Shown here: piece by piece, positions 52,142-60,972 of the stretch | Position numbering within the stretch: position 1 is the stretch's first letter | How the letters are laid out: the number at the start of each line of letters is the position of its first letter | Assembly: GCF_000745315.1 (NCBI RefSeq) | Contig: NZ_JQNQ01000001.1 | Location: 1,612,001 to 1,676,000 of the forward strand | Length of the DNA: 64,000 nt | From: Salegentibacter sp. Hel_I_6 | GTDB lineage: Bacteria; Bacteroidota; Bacteroidia; Flavobacteriales; Flavobacteriaceae | Reading direction: 5' to 3' | Made by a program: the position numbers and the translations under genes | Notes under the pieces: model-generated | What the model was told of the DNA's origin: nothing | The model's database searches: none | What the model saw: the letters and a program-made list of their open reading frames with translations, nothing else

Positions 52142-52681
52142 TTAATAATAAGGCCACATAAAAATATAAACCAAAACACCGGTAACAGCTACATATAACC
52201 AAATAGGAAATGTCCAGCGAGCAATTTTAGCGTGCTTCTCATACTCTCCCGTTAACCCCCTATACATAGTAAAAAGCACCAAAGGAACTATAATTGCTGA
52301 AAGTACAATGTGCGTAATTAGAATAAAGAAATATGCTGTTCTTAAAAAGCCTTCCCCTCCATAAGGAACAGGATCGTTACTAATTTTAGAGATCACATAG
52401 CTTACCAAAAAAATAGCCGAAAGCCCAAAAGCAGTAATCATTACATTTCGATGCATTTTGTATTCCTCAATATTCATAAAGAAGTAGCCCAGCATTAACA
52501 AAACGGCTGTTGAACCATTTAAGACTGCATGAAAAAATGGAAACGTGCCGGTTTGAGCGCCAAAAATATTATACCGCTCTGGCAGGTACATAAGAATAAG
52601 CACTATAATAGGCACGAGCACAGATAAAGCGATGATAACGGGCACCGCAATCTTATCGGTTTTAGTTAGCGTTGTTTTCAC
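52142..52681 (-). CDS. DUF420 membrane protein (CtaM-like)
   Basis: A 179-residue protein with five hydrophobic segments. Conserved histidines occur in PFFHAVLNG, MHRNVMI, ITHIVLSA and YEKHAKIARWTFPIW, as in DUF420. In Gram-positive bacteria the family includes CtaM, required for heme A-dependent oxidase maturation. The start is a GTG overlapping the sco stop by four bases (GTGA). It belongs to the oxidase assembly cluster. Confidence 0.82.
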   Translation of the reverse strand: MKTTLTKTDKIAVPVIIALSVLVPIIVLILMYLPERYNIFGAQTGTFPFFHAVLNGSTAVLLMLGYFFMNIEEYKMHRNVMITAFGLSAIFLVSYVISKISNDPVPYGGEGFLRTAYFFILITHIVLSAIIVPLVLFTMYRGLTGEYEKHAKIARWTFPIWLYVAVTGVLVYIFMWPYY

Positions 52682-53409
52682 AGTAGTTTTTTAATATCCT
52701 CAATTAAAATATCAATTTGTGGTTCTTCCTCTCCTTCGACCACCGATTTATTTCGCTCTACCGAGCCACGGTAATAAATAAGGGGATTTCCATAATCATC
52801 CTGCCGGGATCTAATATACCCCTCTTTATCTACCAGTGCAAATAACCCCTGGTGAGCAAAACCACCAGGAACTTCACTGTCTTCTCCTGCGTAAATATTA
52901 AAACCACCATTAGCAAGACCGTAAATAGCATCTTTCTCTCCGGTTAATAAATTCCAATGTGGATGATCTATACCATAGTTTTTAGCATAAGATTTTAAAA
53001 CTTCCGGGGTATCGTGTTTTGGATCTATACTGAAAGAAGCTATCCCAAAATCTTCTTTATCCTGAAATTCTTCCTGTACTTCCACCAGGTTCTGGTTCAT
53101 TATTGGGCAGATAGTGGGACAGGTGGTGAAAAAGAATTCGGCCACATATACTTTACCCAAATAATCTTTATTAGTAATAGTATCACCCTCTTGATTTATC
53201 AACTCAAATTCTGGAGCTTTTCTCTTTTTGCCATTGATCTCTATATAAGATAAGGCTGCATCAGATTCTTTTTTTGCTCCCTTTACATTAAGTCTATCCG
53301 ACTTTACTATCTCATCACTACTAATAGTTTCTACGATCTTTGGAATAATGATTATTCCAAAGATCAGGATGATAATTGAAAGCCCTATATAGGAATATTT
53401 TCTTTTCAT
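52678..53409 (-). CDS. SCO family copper chaperone for cytochrome c oxidase
   Basis: A 243-residue membrane-anchored thioredoxin-fold protein. N-terminal anchor (YIGLSIIILIFGIIIIPKIV), then the copper site FFTTCPTICPIMN (C97-x3-C101) and the ligand His in GGFAHQGLFALVDKEG. It inserts copper into the CuA site of subunit II, which is not encoded in this window. The previous gene encodes a Trx-like protein without cysteines. Confidence 0.87.
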   Translation of the reverse strand: MKRKYSYIGLSIIILIFGIIIIPKIVETISSDEIVKSDRLNVKGAKKESDAALSYIEINGKKRKAPEFELINQEGDTITNKDYLGKVYVAEFFFTTCPTICPIMNQNLVEVQEEFQDKEDFGIASFSIDPKHDTPEVLKSYAKNYGIDHPHWNLLTGEKDAIYGLANGGFNIYAGEDSEVPGGFAHQGLFALVDKEGYIRSRQDDYGNPLIYYRGSVERNKSVVEGEEEPQIDILIEDIKKLL

Positions 53410-53410
53410 G

Positions 53411-54055
53411 CTAATTATTTTTTCTTTCGGCGTTATTCTTTTTTAAAGCCAACCTGTATTCAGCAAGAATCACCTTTACATCATCATTCATCTTATCACT
53501 AAGTTCAGCAACAGATCGCGAATCATAACCGTACACTTTCCCAAAATCTTCATCATCGGACCGTCCTCTCAAGTCAAGGTCTTTATCAATGATAAAAACA
53601 TAAGGCGTATAGGTGTCTTCTAATTGATGTGGACTTTTAAAACTTTTAAATACATTTTTCACTTCGGCTGAAGTTCCAAAGATAAATTTCCATTTACTGG
53701 TTTTAGAAATACCGCTAAATTCATTTTTGAATCTTTCAGCTTCCTCTCTAGCTTCTTCCGGAAGCACCACTACAAATTGAAAATCGTTGAATTCATAATA
53801 CTTTTCAAGTATTTTCTGATCCAGGTTAAAGGTGTTCCCCTTTAGATTATCAAGATCTTTTCCGAAGAAAGCAACAATACTTATTTTATCTTCTAAAGTT
53901 ATAGATTCACCATCCAGGCTTTCAAAATCTGAAACATCTTTAACATCCTCAGTTAATACAGGTAATTTGGCGAAATTATTTTGCCCTGAAGCAAAAAACA
54001 TATAGGCAATGATAGGCAACGCGAAAAGCACTAAAAGCACTAAAAACTTTTTCAT
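53411..54055 (-). CDS. Membrane-anchored thioredoxin-fold-like protein without CxxxC
   Basis: A 214-residue protein with an N-terminal anchor (FLVLLVLFALPIIAYMFFA). Later segments resemble a thioredoxin/peroxiredoxin beta pattern: KISIVAFFGKDLDN, FQFVVVLPEE, TPYVFIIDKDLDLRG. No cysteine pair is present, so redox chemistry or copper transfer by this protein is unlikely. It lies directly beside SCO and may be a structural partner or a degenerate paralogue. The ATG at 54055 is chosen because it places the anchor at the start. I do not recognise a named family. Confidence 0.58.
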   Translation of the reverse strand: MKKFLVLLVLFALPIIAYMFFASGQNNFAKLPVLTEDVKDVSDFESLDGESITLEDKISIVAFFGKDLDNLKGNTFNLDQKILEKYYEFNDFQFVVVLPEEAREEAERFKNEFSGISKTSKWKFIFGTSAEVKNVFKSFKSPHQLEDTYTPYVFIIDKDLDLRGRSDDEDFGKVYGYDSRSVAELSDKMNDDVKVILAEYRLALKKNNAERKNN

Positions 54056-54139
54056 AGTCCTGTCTATAGAAGTGGGTGCAAAAATAAAAAGACGGTTTAA
54101 CAAAACCGCCTTTCTATACATTTTTAACTTTTGTGCCTT

Positions 54140-54502
54140 TTAGAAATCCCAGGCGACGTGGTTAGTATTGAATACCTCGTAGATATAATCACCTTCGGTT
54201 AAAAGGATGAAAATAAGATAACTTATAAGAAAAACCGCCGTCCAAACTATAGCGCGACGCAAGCCTTTTGTTTCCCCTTCAAGGTGCATAAATGCCCAGG
54301 CGATATAATAAGCTTTATATATTGTAAGAATTATAAAGATCCAGTTAAGGAGTGACATACTTAAGAAAGAAGTTTCTGTTAAGAAGGCGGGCTTTAAAAT
54401 ACCCAAAACAACTTCTACAAGTGTAACTATGGAAAGGATTATAAAAACCATCCATATCCTCTTAGTATTAGATTCGTGATGATGTGCTGTACCGTGTGCC
54501 AT
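54140..54502 (-). CDS. Cytochrome c oxidase subunit IV family protein
   Basis: A 120-residue protein with three hydrophobic segments after a His-rich N-terminus (HGTAHHHESNTKRIW). The phrase YKAYYIAWAFMHLEGETKG is typical of the prokaryotic subunit IV. It is a small accessory subunit of the heme-copper oxidase whose subunit III genes lie just upstream. Confidence 0.82.
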   Translation of the reverse strand: MAHGTAHHHESNTKRIWMVFIILSIVTLVEVVLGILKPAFLTETSFLSMSLLNWIFIILTIYKAYYIAWAFMHLEGETKGLRRAIVWTAVFLISYLIFILLTEGDYIYEVFNTNHVAWDF

Positions 54503-54520
54503 TTTTAATATTTTCTGAAA

Positions 54521-55501
54521 TTATACCAGGTAAAAGAATGTAAAAACAAATACCCAAACTAAATCTACAAAGTGCCAGTAAAGACCTACTTTCTCTACCA
54601 TCTCGTAACTTTTTCTTCGCTCGTAAGTACCAAGAATCACATTAAAGAAGATAATGATATTGATAAGCACCCCAGAAAGAACGTGAAAACCGTGAAAACC
54701 GGTAATAAAGAAAAAGAAATCAGCAAATAATGGCGGCCCATATTCGTTACGGGTAAGGTTGGCGCCTTCTACTACCCCTGCAGCTTCACTATCTAATTTA
54801 GCTAAAGACTCTTCGCGGGAAAGCGTAGTTTTTTCACCGTCTTCACCCATCATCTGGGTTCTAATTAGAAGATCGGTATTTTGCGCAAAACCTGCTTTTA
54901 CTTCCTCAATAGAGTAAGTTGGAAGCGATTTTTCGCTTTCAAACCAGATTCCATTTTTAGCCTCATGCTCAACTCTTTCTGATGCTCCCGGAACTGCAAT
55001 GTCTGCAAGAGCGACTCTATGGCCTTCGTTATCTACAAATTGAAGAATATTACCTCCATTGGTATACACTGCTCCATAAGTACCGTTGATAAAATTTTTC
55101 CATTCCCAGGCTTGAGAACCAAGGAAAATAACACCACCTATAATGGTTAAAAACATATAAAAAGTTACTTTTCCTTTCTTTAACTGGTGGCCGGCATCTA
55201 CTGCCAAAACCATAGTTACGGAAGAAAAAATAAGGATAAAAGTCATTAAGGCCACATAGTACATAGGCGCATCTACGCCGTGTAAAAATGGGAAGTGATT
55301 AAAGACCTCGTCGGCAATTGGCCAGGAGTCCATAAATTTAAAGCGGGAAAACCCATAAGCTGCAAGAAAACCAGAGAAGGTAAGTGCATCGGAAACGATG
55401 AAGAACCACATCATCATTTTGCCATAGCTGGACTTTAAAGGCTCATTTCCACCACCCCAGGTTTTACCTTCGGTGCCTGTTCTAACAACAGTAGCTTCCA
55501 T
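54521..55501 (-). CDS. Cytochrome c oxidase subunit III with a large internal insertion
   Basis: A 326-residue subunit III. The conserved spans include KMMMWFFIVSDALTFSGFLA, then ITGFHGFHVLSGVLIN and YWHFVDLVWVFVFTFFYLV. Between residues about 144 and 252 there is a hydrophilic insertion not found in the shorter paralogue downstream of ctaB. In flavobacteria longer second subunit III proteins are known, so it is probably functional. It is 47 bases downstream of the shorter subunit III gene. Confidence 0.85.
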   Translation of the reverse strand: MEATVVRTGTEGKTWGGGNEPLKSSYGKMMMWFFIVSDALTFSGFLAAYGFSRFKFMDSWPIADEVFNHFPFLHGVDAPMYYVALMTFILIFSSVTMVLAVDAGHQLKKGKVTFYMFLTIIGGVIFLGSQAWEWKNFINGTYGAVYTNGGNILQFVDNEGHRVALADIAVPGASERVEHEAKNGIWFESEKSLPTYSIEEVKAGFAQNTDLLIRTQMMGEDGEKTTLSREESLAKLDSEAAGVVEGANLTRNEYGPPLFADFFFFITGFHGFHVLSGVLINIIIFFNVILGTYERRKSYEMVEKVGLYWHFVDLVWVFVFTFFYLV

Positions 55502-55548
55502 AGAAGAGTATTTAAATTTTAAGTATTGCGCAAAAATACGTATTTTTC

Positions 55549-56130
55549 TTATCTAAAGAAATATAAAAACACAAACAGGTAAATCCACATAAGATCAACA
55601 AAGTGCCAAAAAGTCGCACCCAGCTCAATTCCAAGCATTTGACCTTTTCTATACCGTTGTTTAAAATGGTTATAAATTACTACCAAAAGCGTGATTATGC
55701 CTGCCAGCAGGTGGGCCATATGTACTAAGACCAATACATAAATAAAAGAGGTAGTAATACTGCTTTCGCTTCCCGTGAAATAATAACCATTAGATATAAT
55801 TTCTGAAAACCCATAAAATTGAAATACTACGAAAAGTATAGCCAAAACAAGTGTACCTATTAACATCGCCGAGGCATTCCTGCGATTTCCCGATAGAATA
55901 CTTTGCTTTGCAAGAATAAATGTTAAACTACTCAAAACAATAACGAGTGTACTCCAGAAAAAGGCGCCTGGCAGTTCAAATTCTGTAAGCCAATCTGGTC
56001 TTGTTTTGCTCACTACATAAGCACTCGTTAAACCGCCAAAGGTCATTATCATGCTTATAATCCCAAACCAGAGCATCATTTTCTTTGCCCGGTCGTATTT
56101 GTGCTTGTCGCCACCCTGAGTTAAATCCAT
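55549..56130 (-). CDS. Cytochrome c oxidase subunit III (short form)
   Basis: A 193-residue subunit III with five hydrophobic segments and the terminal phrase WHFVDLMWIYLFVFLYFFR. The central HMAHLLAGIITLLVVIYN matches the long form. It starts ten bases inside the ctaB end. It lies directly between ctaB and the longer subunit III gene, so the operon encodes two subunit III paralogues, a common Bacteroidota arrangement. Confidence 0.85.
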   Translation of the reverse strand: MDLTQGGDKHKYDRAKKMMLWFGIISMIMTFGGLTSAYVVSKTRPDWLTEFELPGAFFWSTLVIVLSSLTFILAKQSILSGNRRNASAMLIGTLVLAILFVVFQFYGFSEIISNGYYFTGSESSITTSFIYVLVLVHMAHLLAGIITLLVVIYNHFKQRYRKGQMLGIELGATFWHFVDLMWIYLFVFLYFFR

Positions 56131-57023
56131 CCTCTTAAAAATTTGTCCAAAACATATACGATTTGTAGCAGCGTAATATAAGATACGCTTGCAAACATTA
56201 ATTTCTTAGCTGCCTGCGCAGTTTTCTCTTTATACAACTTTAAGGCATAATACATCATACCCAGCCCAAGAAGTAGAATTATTGCCCCGGCAACCGGAGA
56301 AAGAAACAGTTTTCCAGTAACTCCAAATACAGGAATTAAGGAAACCAAAATCGTCCACACCGTATAAAGAATAATTTGTATTGCAGTTCCTCTATCTCGT
56401 TTTCCAGTAGGCAACATAAAGAAACCTCCTTTTTTGTAGTCGTCATAAAGCCACCAGCCTATCGCCCAAAAATGAGGAAATTGCCAGAAAAACTGAATCA
56501 TAAATAAGGTTCCCGGTTCTATACTAAAATCTCCTGTTGCCGCTACCCAACCTAACATAAATGGGATAGCTCCCGGAATAGCCCCAACGAAAACCGATAA
56601 AGGTGTCTTGGTTTTAAGTGGGGTATAAACACTTACATAAAGAAAAATACTAATCGCCCCGAACATAGCCGTCTTGGGGTTTATTATATACAAAACAAAA
56701 AGCCCGGCAATAGTAAATACACTCGCTATTAGAAAAGCCGTACTTACAGACATTCTCCCATCGGGAATTGGTCGTTTCTTTGTACGATCCATAAGCGCAT
56801 CAAGATCACGCTCAATAATTTGATTGTAGGCGTTTGAAGCGCCTACCATAAAATAACCACCTATAGCCAATAAGAAAACTGTAACGAAATCTACACTATC
56901 GGCGCCAAGAAAATAACCGGCAATAGAAGAAAACACCACGCTCACAGCAAGCCGTACCTTGGTAATTTCTTTAAAGTCTGTTAGGATAGAAGCCGAGGGA
57001 GTATGTACACCGGTGCTGCTCAA
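56121..57023 (-). CDS. ctaB: Protoheme IX farnesyltransferase (heme O synthase)
   Basis: A 300-residue UbiA-superfamily membrane enzyme that farnesylates heme B. The Asp-rich motif ASNAYNQIIERDLDALMDRTKKRP (cited in parts: NAYNQIIERD and LDALMDRT) is characteristic of CtaB; MLGWVAATGDF and QFPHFWAIGWWLYDDY follow. The start is assigned to a TTG at 57023 (reading SSTGVHTPSASILTDFKE next). Two more upstream TTG codons exist, but the first lies inside a TATCTTTG promoter box, and no ATG is available before the fold. It makes heme for the adjacent oxidase genes. Confidence 0.86.
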   Translation of the reverse strand: MSSTGVHTPSASILTDFKEITKVRLAVSVVFSSIAGYFLGADSVDFVTVFLLAIGGYFMVGASNAYNQIIERDLDALMDRTKKRPIPDGRMSVSTAFLIASVFTIAGLFVLYIINPKTAMFGAISIFLYVSVYTPLKTKTPLSVFVGAIPGAIPFMLGWVAATGDFSIEPGTLFMIQFFWQFPHFWAIGWWLYDDYKKGGFFMLPTGKRDRGTAIQIILYTVWTILVSLIPVFGVTGKLFLSPVAGAIILLLGLGMMYYALKLYKEKTAQAAKKLMFASVSYITLLQIVYVLDKFLRGWI

Positions 57024-57047
57024 AAAATAGGGGTTTTTCAATTGGCG

Positions 57048-57077
57048 CAAAGATACTCCTTAATTGGGTTTTGGCAA
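57048..57077 (-). promoter_or_regulatory. Promoter of the ctaB-cox operon
   Basis: On the minus strand TTG at 57077-57075 and TATCTTTG at 57055-57048 are separated by 19 bases, matching the Bacteroidota pattern. It places the start of transcription just before the TTG start codon at 57023. Confidence 0.52.
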
Positions 57078-57169
57078 GGGGGCAAAAATGTTAATTTTCA
57101 GGACTTAGCGAATAGGTATTTTAATTCCTATAAAAACTTAGAAAATCGAAGCTCTTAAAGTAAAAACTA

Positions 57170-59290
57170 TTAATAATCGTAATACCAGTTAAAGATATCT
57201 GTGCGTAAACCAAAATTTATCCAGGAGGTAGTATTTTCAAAGTTCTGAGCGGTCTTTACATCTGGATTAAAAGACCGATAAATAAAACTTCCGTAGAGTT
57301 TAAGGTTAGTTGCGGGATTTATAATATAACCGGCTTCAACGCTAGAAAATAAGGAATAAGCAGTATTGCCCTGCCCAATTTTCACTCCAGTATCAAAAGG
57401 GCGTTGGCGTTCACTAGTATAAATATCCCCGCCATAGGCACTTTGATTAAAGGCATTGTTAAAATCAAAACCTCTTTTACCGTAGATTACCTGAGCATCT
57501 CCATACCATCTGTCTTTTTTATAACGTGCGATAGCCATTATCTCTCTGAAATTAGAACCCCACAAATGCGCCATAGATTGGTTATTATGCCCATAATTTA
57601 AAACTCCGGTATTATGCGAATAAGTGTATGGCCTTACCTGGTTATATTCTGCTTGCAGAAATAACCCAGGGATTTTAAATGCATCAAAATATTTCACTCC
57701 TAATTGATATCCCAGCTTATTTTTCCAACTTTGCTGGCCTCCAAAAATATCTGAAGTAGAGAATTCATCTATAATCCATTGCCCATAAACATTTATTTCA
57801 TCTGAAAATTTATATTTCGAAGTTAAACCTATAAGAGCATTACCCCCACGAGCTCCGGTTGAAAATTCTATAGCCCGATAAAAAATCACCGGATTCAAAT
57901 AATTTAAGTCGAATCCTCTATTATTATCATTTTCCCAAACTACAGATTCAAACAGACCAATATTAAGTCTCTCTGTAACGTTATAACTCAGGTAATGATT
58001 TGCCATATATTTGGTTCTAAAAGAACCATTTTCAGTAACTGCAGGACGCACGTCACGCAAAGACATCCAGGTATTGGTATATTTCAGTTTCCAAAAAGTA
58101 GTATTCAGCTTAAAATAGGGATAGGGCGTGGCATTGTCACTCATTAGAAGCGAACGATAACCATCCCCAATAAAATTCTTACCGTGCCCAAACTGAAGAT
58201 TGAAAAATTTATTAGGCGTGTAAGACATATAACCTTCAGCTACCGGATAATCATAACCTTCATCCATAAACGGTTTTGCAATCCCGCGGCCTGGAATTAT
58301 TGCCGGATCGCCACCATCTGGCCTTAAAGATTCAGCGAAACGATTGTAATAATCAGCAAAACGACCCTGGTTTTCATAAATTACGGTATAGAAATTAAAG
58401 TTTTTCACCAAACCTCCCTGGAAAATAAGTGCACGGGTATTATTATAGGTAAAGTCGAAATCTGTTTGCTGAAAATCTTTTCCTAATTGAAGATCGAGTG
58501 CAAAATCTACCGTGAACCAATAATCCTCTGTTTGATATTGGATTAAATGTTCATTCCATAATTTTCTACCAAACCAGGAATTGGAATCACGGAGCATTTT
58601 ATCTTCCTCAGCTTTAAAATCATAATACCTGGAAACTTCAGAAAATAATAAAGGTTTTGAAGCCGCATGAGTATTCACGCCAATTTTATTAAATTGGGCA
58701 TCAAAACGGCTATAAAATTCATGAGAAAGCGGAATGTTTATCTGGCTTTCATAACGAGGCCGTGTAAATTCTCCAGATTTAATTTTTTCGTATTCCCTGG
58801 TCACATCCTCACTCTCTTGGTCTGGCTGAAAATTTATTGTAGCAATTTCTGTTTCTAAATTAGAAGTTTTTCTAAATTCTTCAAGATTTAAACTTAATGG
58901 GATTTTAAGCGGCATCTTAAATTGAACAAAGATGGGTCGGGAATTGTAAGTTGCCGGATTAATTTGGGGCAGTAAATTAAAAACGCGTTGTATTTCTTCT
59001 TTTAATTCGGCATAGGCCGCATCAGTATATATAATTTCAAACTTCCCTGCTTTATTCACTTCAAAAATCACAGTGATTTCCCCCCGGTAATTTTCACGGA
59101 TAACCTGAGCAGGAACTTTATAATTATTTAAAACAAATTCTCTTAGTGTATTTTTGAAACAAATCTCTTTATTAGCAAAATTCACTTCTTCACATTGTGG
59201 GAATTCAGGAAAGCGCTGGCTATTGTTTTGGGCTCGGGAATTAAAATTTATAGCACTTAGCAAGACCAGAAGAAACAGATAGTTCTTCAT
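57170..59290 (-). CDS. RemB-like gliding protein: TonB_C-like domain plus Wzi-type barrel
   Basis: A 706-residue secreted protein; signal peptide ends NSRA-Q near residue 20. Residues ~27-135 resemble the TonB C-terminal domain (FPQCEEVNF..., then RGEITVIFEVNKAGKFEI and LLPQINPATYNSRPIFVQFKM), close in layout to the next gene's domain. The rest is a large outer membrane beta barrel of the Wzi/capsule-assembly type (NLQFGHGKNFIGDGYRSLLM). The overall plan fits RemB, a flavobacterial gliding protein. The RemB name is recalled, not aligned. The gene lies upstream of the ctaB operon on the same strand. Confidence 0.62.
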   Translation of the reverse strand: MKNYLFLLVLLSAINFNSRAQNNSQRFPEFPQCEEVNFANKEICFKNTLREFVLNNYKVPAQVIRENYRGEITVIFEVNKAGKFEIIYTDAAYAELKEEIQRVFNLLPQINPATYNSRPIFVQFKMPLKIPLSLNLEEFRKTSNLETEIATINFQPDQESEDVTREYEKIKSGEFTRPRYESQINIPLSHEFYSRFDAQFNKIGVNTHAASKPLLFSEVSRYYDFKAEEDKMLRDSNSWFGRKLWNEHLIQYQTEDYWFTVDFALDLQLGKDFQQTDFDFTYNNTRALIFQGGLVKNFNFYTVIYENQGRFADYYNRFAESLRPDGGDPAIIPGRGIAKPFMDEGYDYPVAEGYMSYTPNKFFNLQFGHGKNFIGDGYRSLLMSDNATPYPYFKLNTTFWKLKYTNTWMSLRDVRPAVTENGSFRTKYMANHYLSYNVTERLNIGLFESVVWENDNNRGFDLNYLNPVIFYRAIEFSTGARGGNALIGLTSKYKFSDEINVYGQWIIDEFSTSDIFGGQQSWKNKLGYQLGVKYFDAFKIPGLFLQAEYNQVRPYTYSHNTGVLNYGHNNQSMAHLWGSNFREIMAIARYKKDRWYGDAQVIYGKRGFDFNNAFNQSAYGGDIYTSERQRPFDTGVKIGQGNTAYSLFSSVEAGYIINPATNLKLYGSFIYRSFNPDVKTAQNFENTTSWINFGLRTDIFNWYYDY

Positions 59291-59363
59291 ACTAACGGTA
59301 GAAAAGATTGGTTACACCCTCGAAATATACAGTTTTTTACAGAGTAAACCATTTTAAAATAAA

Positions 59364-59388
59364 AAATCCCGGGGTGTGCCCGGGATTT
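59364..59388 (-). terminator. Intrinsic terminator after tonB
   Basis: Perfect ten-base arms at 59364-59373 and 59379-59388 (AAATCCCGGG/CCCGGGATTT) with a five-base loop, followed on the minus strand by further T residues. It lies 23 bases after the tonB stop. Confidence 0.87.
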
Positions 59389-59410
59389 CTATATCAAGTT
59401 AAAGAATTTA

Positions 59411-60133
59411 TTAGTCTTGAATTTGGAATACAATTGGTAAAGAGTACATAACTCCAACTGCTTTACCACGTTGTTTACCAGGTTGCATACTTGGTAGTTT
59501 ATTAATTACCCTTTGTGCTTCACGCTCTAACCTTGGGTGTGGCGCTCTAGACTGCACATTAGTAATATTACCTTTTTCATCAATTTTAAATTGAACGATT
59601 ACCCTGTTTACTCCAGAAAGTCCAAGTTCTGCCCCAAGATCTGTATCGAACTCACGGTTTACAAACTGGCTAATTTTCTGACTCATACATTGCTTACGCT
59701 CTTCATTATTTTTAAGGTTTTCACAACCCGGGAAAATTGGCACATCTTCAATTACGGCAAAAGGAACATCTTCAATCACCTCATCAGTAGGTGCTTCAAC
59801 AACCTCTTCTACCTCAACGATATCATCCATACTGGTTTCAGTAGACTCGATTTCATCTTCTTCTACTTCTTCCTCATCCTCTACAACTTCAATAATTTCT
59901 GGTGCCGGTGGCGGTGGCGGTGGAGGCGGAGGAGTATTCTGCATCTCAGTAATTGGGATTTCTTCATCATCTAAGTCATCCATATTTAACTGCCCGGTAT
60001 CAATGGCATCCTTGTCATAAGTCTTCCATTCAATAGCACGCCAGGTGATTAGCAGGACCAGGATAAGCCCCAGTTGAAGAAACAGTACGCTCTTTCTCTT
60101 CAAATCGGCTTTTGGATTTTTCTTTGGTTCCAT
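59411..60133 (-). CDS. tonB: Energy transducer TonB
   Basis: A 240-residue protein: one N-terminal span (SVLFLQLGLILVLLITW), a Pro stretch (PPPPPPPPPAPEII), a strongly acidic linker, and the TonB C-terminal domain (VIVQFKIDEKGNITNVQ, PHPRLEREAQRVINKLP, GVMYSLPIVFQ). Transmits proton-motive energy to outer membrane TonB-dependent transporters. Two cysteines in FPGCENLKNNEERKQC recur in the neighbouring RemB-like gene. It is flanked by a strong terminator. Confidence 0.9.
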   Translation of the reverse strand: MEPKKNPKADLKRKSVLFLQLGLILVLLITWRAIEWKTYDKDAIDTGQLNMDDLDDEEIPITEMQNTPPPPPPPPPAPEIIEVVEDEEEVEEDEIESTETSMDDIVEVEEVVEAPTDEVIEDVPFAVIEDVPIFPGCENLKNNEERKQCMSQKISQFVNREFDTDLGAELGLSGVNRVIVQFKIDEKGNITNVQSRAPHPRLEREAQRVINKLPSMQPGKQRGKAVGVMYSLPIVFQIQD

Positions 60134-60177
60134 AATAAGTTATTGATTAATAAGGATTGCTAAATTAAAATTTTTTT

Positions 60178-60606
60178 CTAAAAAATTAAATTAATCTTAC
60201 TATTTAACCTTTTTAGACTCTTTTCAAAGACGAGAAAGATAATAACAGCAAGTAAAACTCCAGTAGAATTGGCTAAAACATCATACCAATCTGGCTTTCG
60301 GTAACTGGTGAGAACACCCTGTAAAACCTCAATTAACATACCAAACAGTATTGCGAGGCCTGCTAATTTAAGCAAATTACTTTTATATTGGCTTTCAGGT
60401 TTACTTTTTAATATAAAATATACCTTCCACAATAGTAGCAATCCGAAATAGGCAACAAAATGTAAAAGCTTATCTGTAGGGTTAAAACTGCCAACACTAA
60501 TTTTGCCGAGTTTCACTAGAGAGGAAACTGCAAGTAAAACAGTATAAAAACCAGCTACGAATAATGCTATTCTAGCTACCAAGAATTTCTTTGTAGGATT
60601 CGGCAC
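60178..60606 (-). CDS. VanZ-family membrane protein
   Basis: A 142-residue protein with four hydrophobic segments. The VanZ landmarks are PTDKLLHFVAYFGLLLLW and GMLIEVLQG with RKPDWYDVLANSTGVLL. The start is either a GTG at 60606, which overlaps the gcvH end by 35 bases, or a TTG at 60582, which overlaps it by 11 bases. The role of chromosomal VanZ-like proteins is unknown. It is co-transcribed with gcvH. Confidence 0.75.
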   Translation of the reverse strand: MPNPTKKFLVARIALFVAGFYTVLLAVSSLVKLGKISVGSFNPTDKLLHFVAYFGLLLLWKVYFILKSKPESQYKSNLLKLAGLAILFGMLIEVLQGVLTSYRKPDWYDVLANSTGVLLAVIIFLVFEKSLKRLNSKINLIF

Positions 60607-60952
60607 TTAAAAGATCTTCCAGTTGAGATTCGTCAGAAAATTTTATTTTTATCATCCAGCCTTCTCCATAAGGATCTGAATTCACTTTTTCCGGCTCGTC
60701 TTCAAGACTTTCATTAAATTCAATTATTTCGCCAGAAAGGGGCAGGTATAGGTCTGAAACTGTTTTTACAGCTTCTACCGTTCCAAAAACTTCTTCTTTG
60801 TCTAGAGTTTCATCTACGGTTTCTACTTCTACATATACGATATCTCCCAATTCGCCCTGGGCGAAATCTGTAATACCTATTGTAGCTGTATCACCTTCTA
60901 CCCTAATCCATTCGTGGTCTTTGGTGTACTTTAAATCTTGTGGAATGTTCAT
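60572..60952 (-). CDS. gcvH: Glycine cleavage system H protein
   Basis: A 126-residue lipoyl carrier. The lipoylated Lys is K63 in TVEAVKTVSDLYLP. N-terminal DLKYTKDHEWIRVEG and the C-terminal YGEGWMIKIKFSDE are typical. It shuttles the aminomethyl group among the P, T and L proteins, whose genes are not in the window. A promoter precedes it; the location after sprA is common in flavobacteria. Confidence 0.93.
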   Translation of the reverse strand: MNIPQDLKYTKDHEWIRVEGDTATIGITDFAQGELGDIVYVEVETVDETLDKEEVFGTVEAVKTVSDLYLPLSGEIIEFNESLEDEPEKVNSDPYGEGWMIKIKFSDESQLEDLLSAESYKEILGS

Positions 60953-60972
60953 TAGTTCTATTTTATGTTTGG

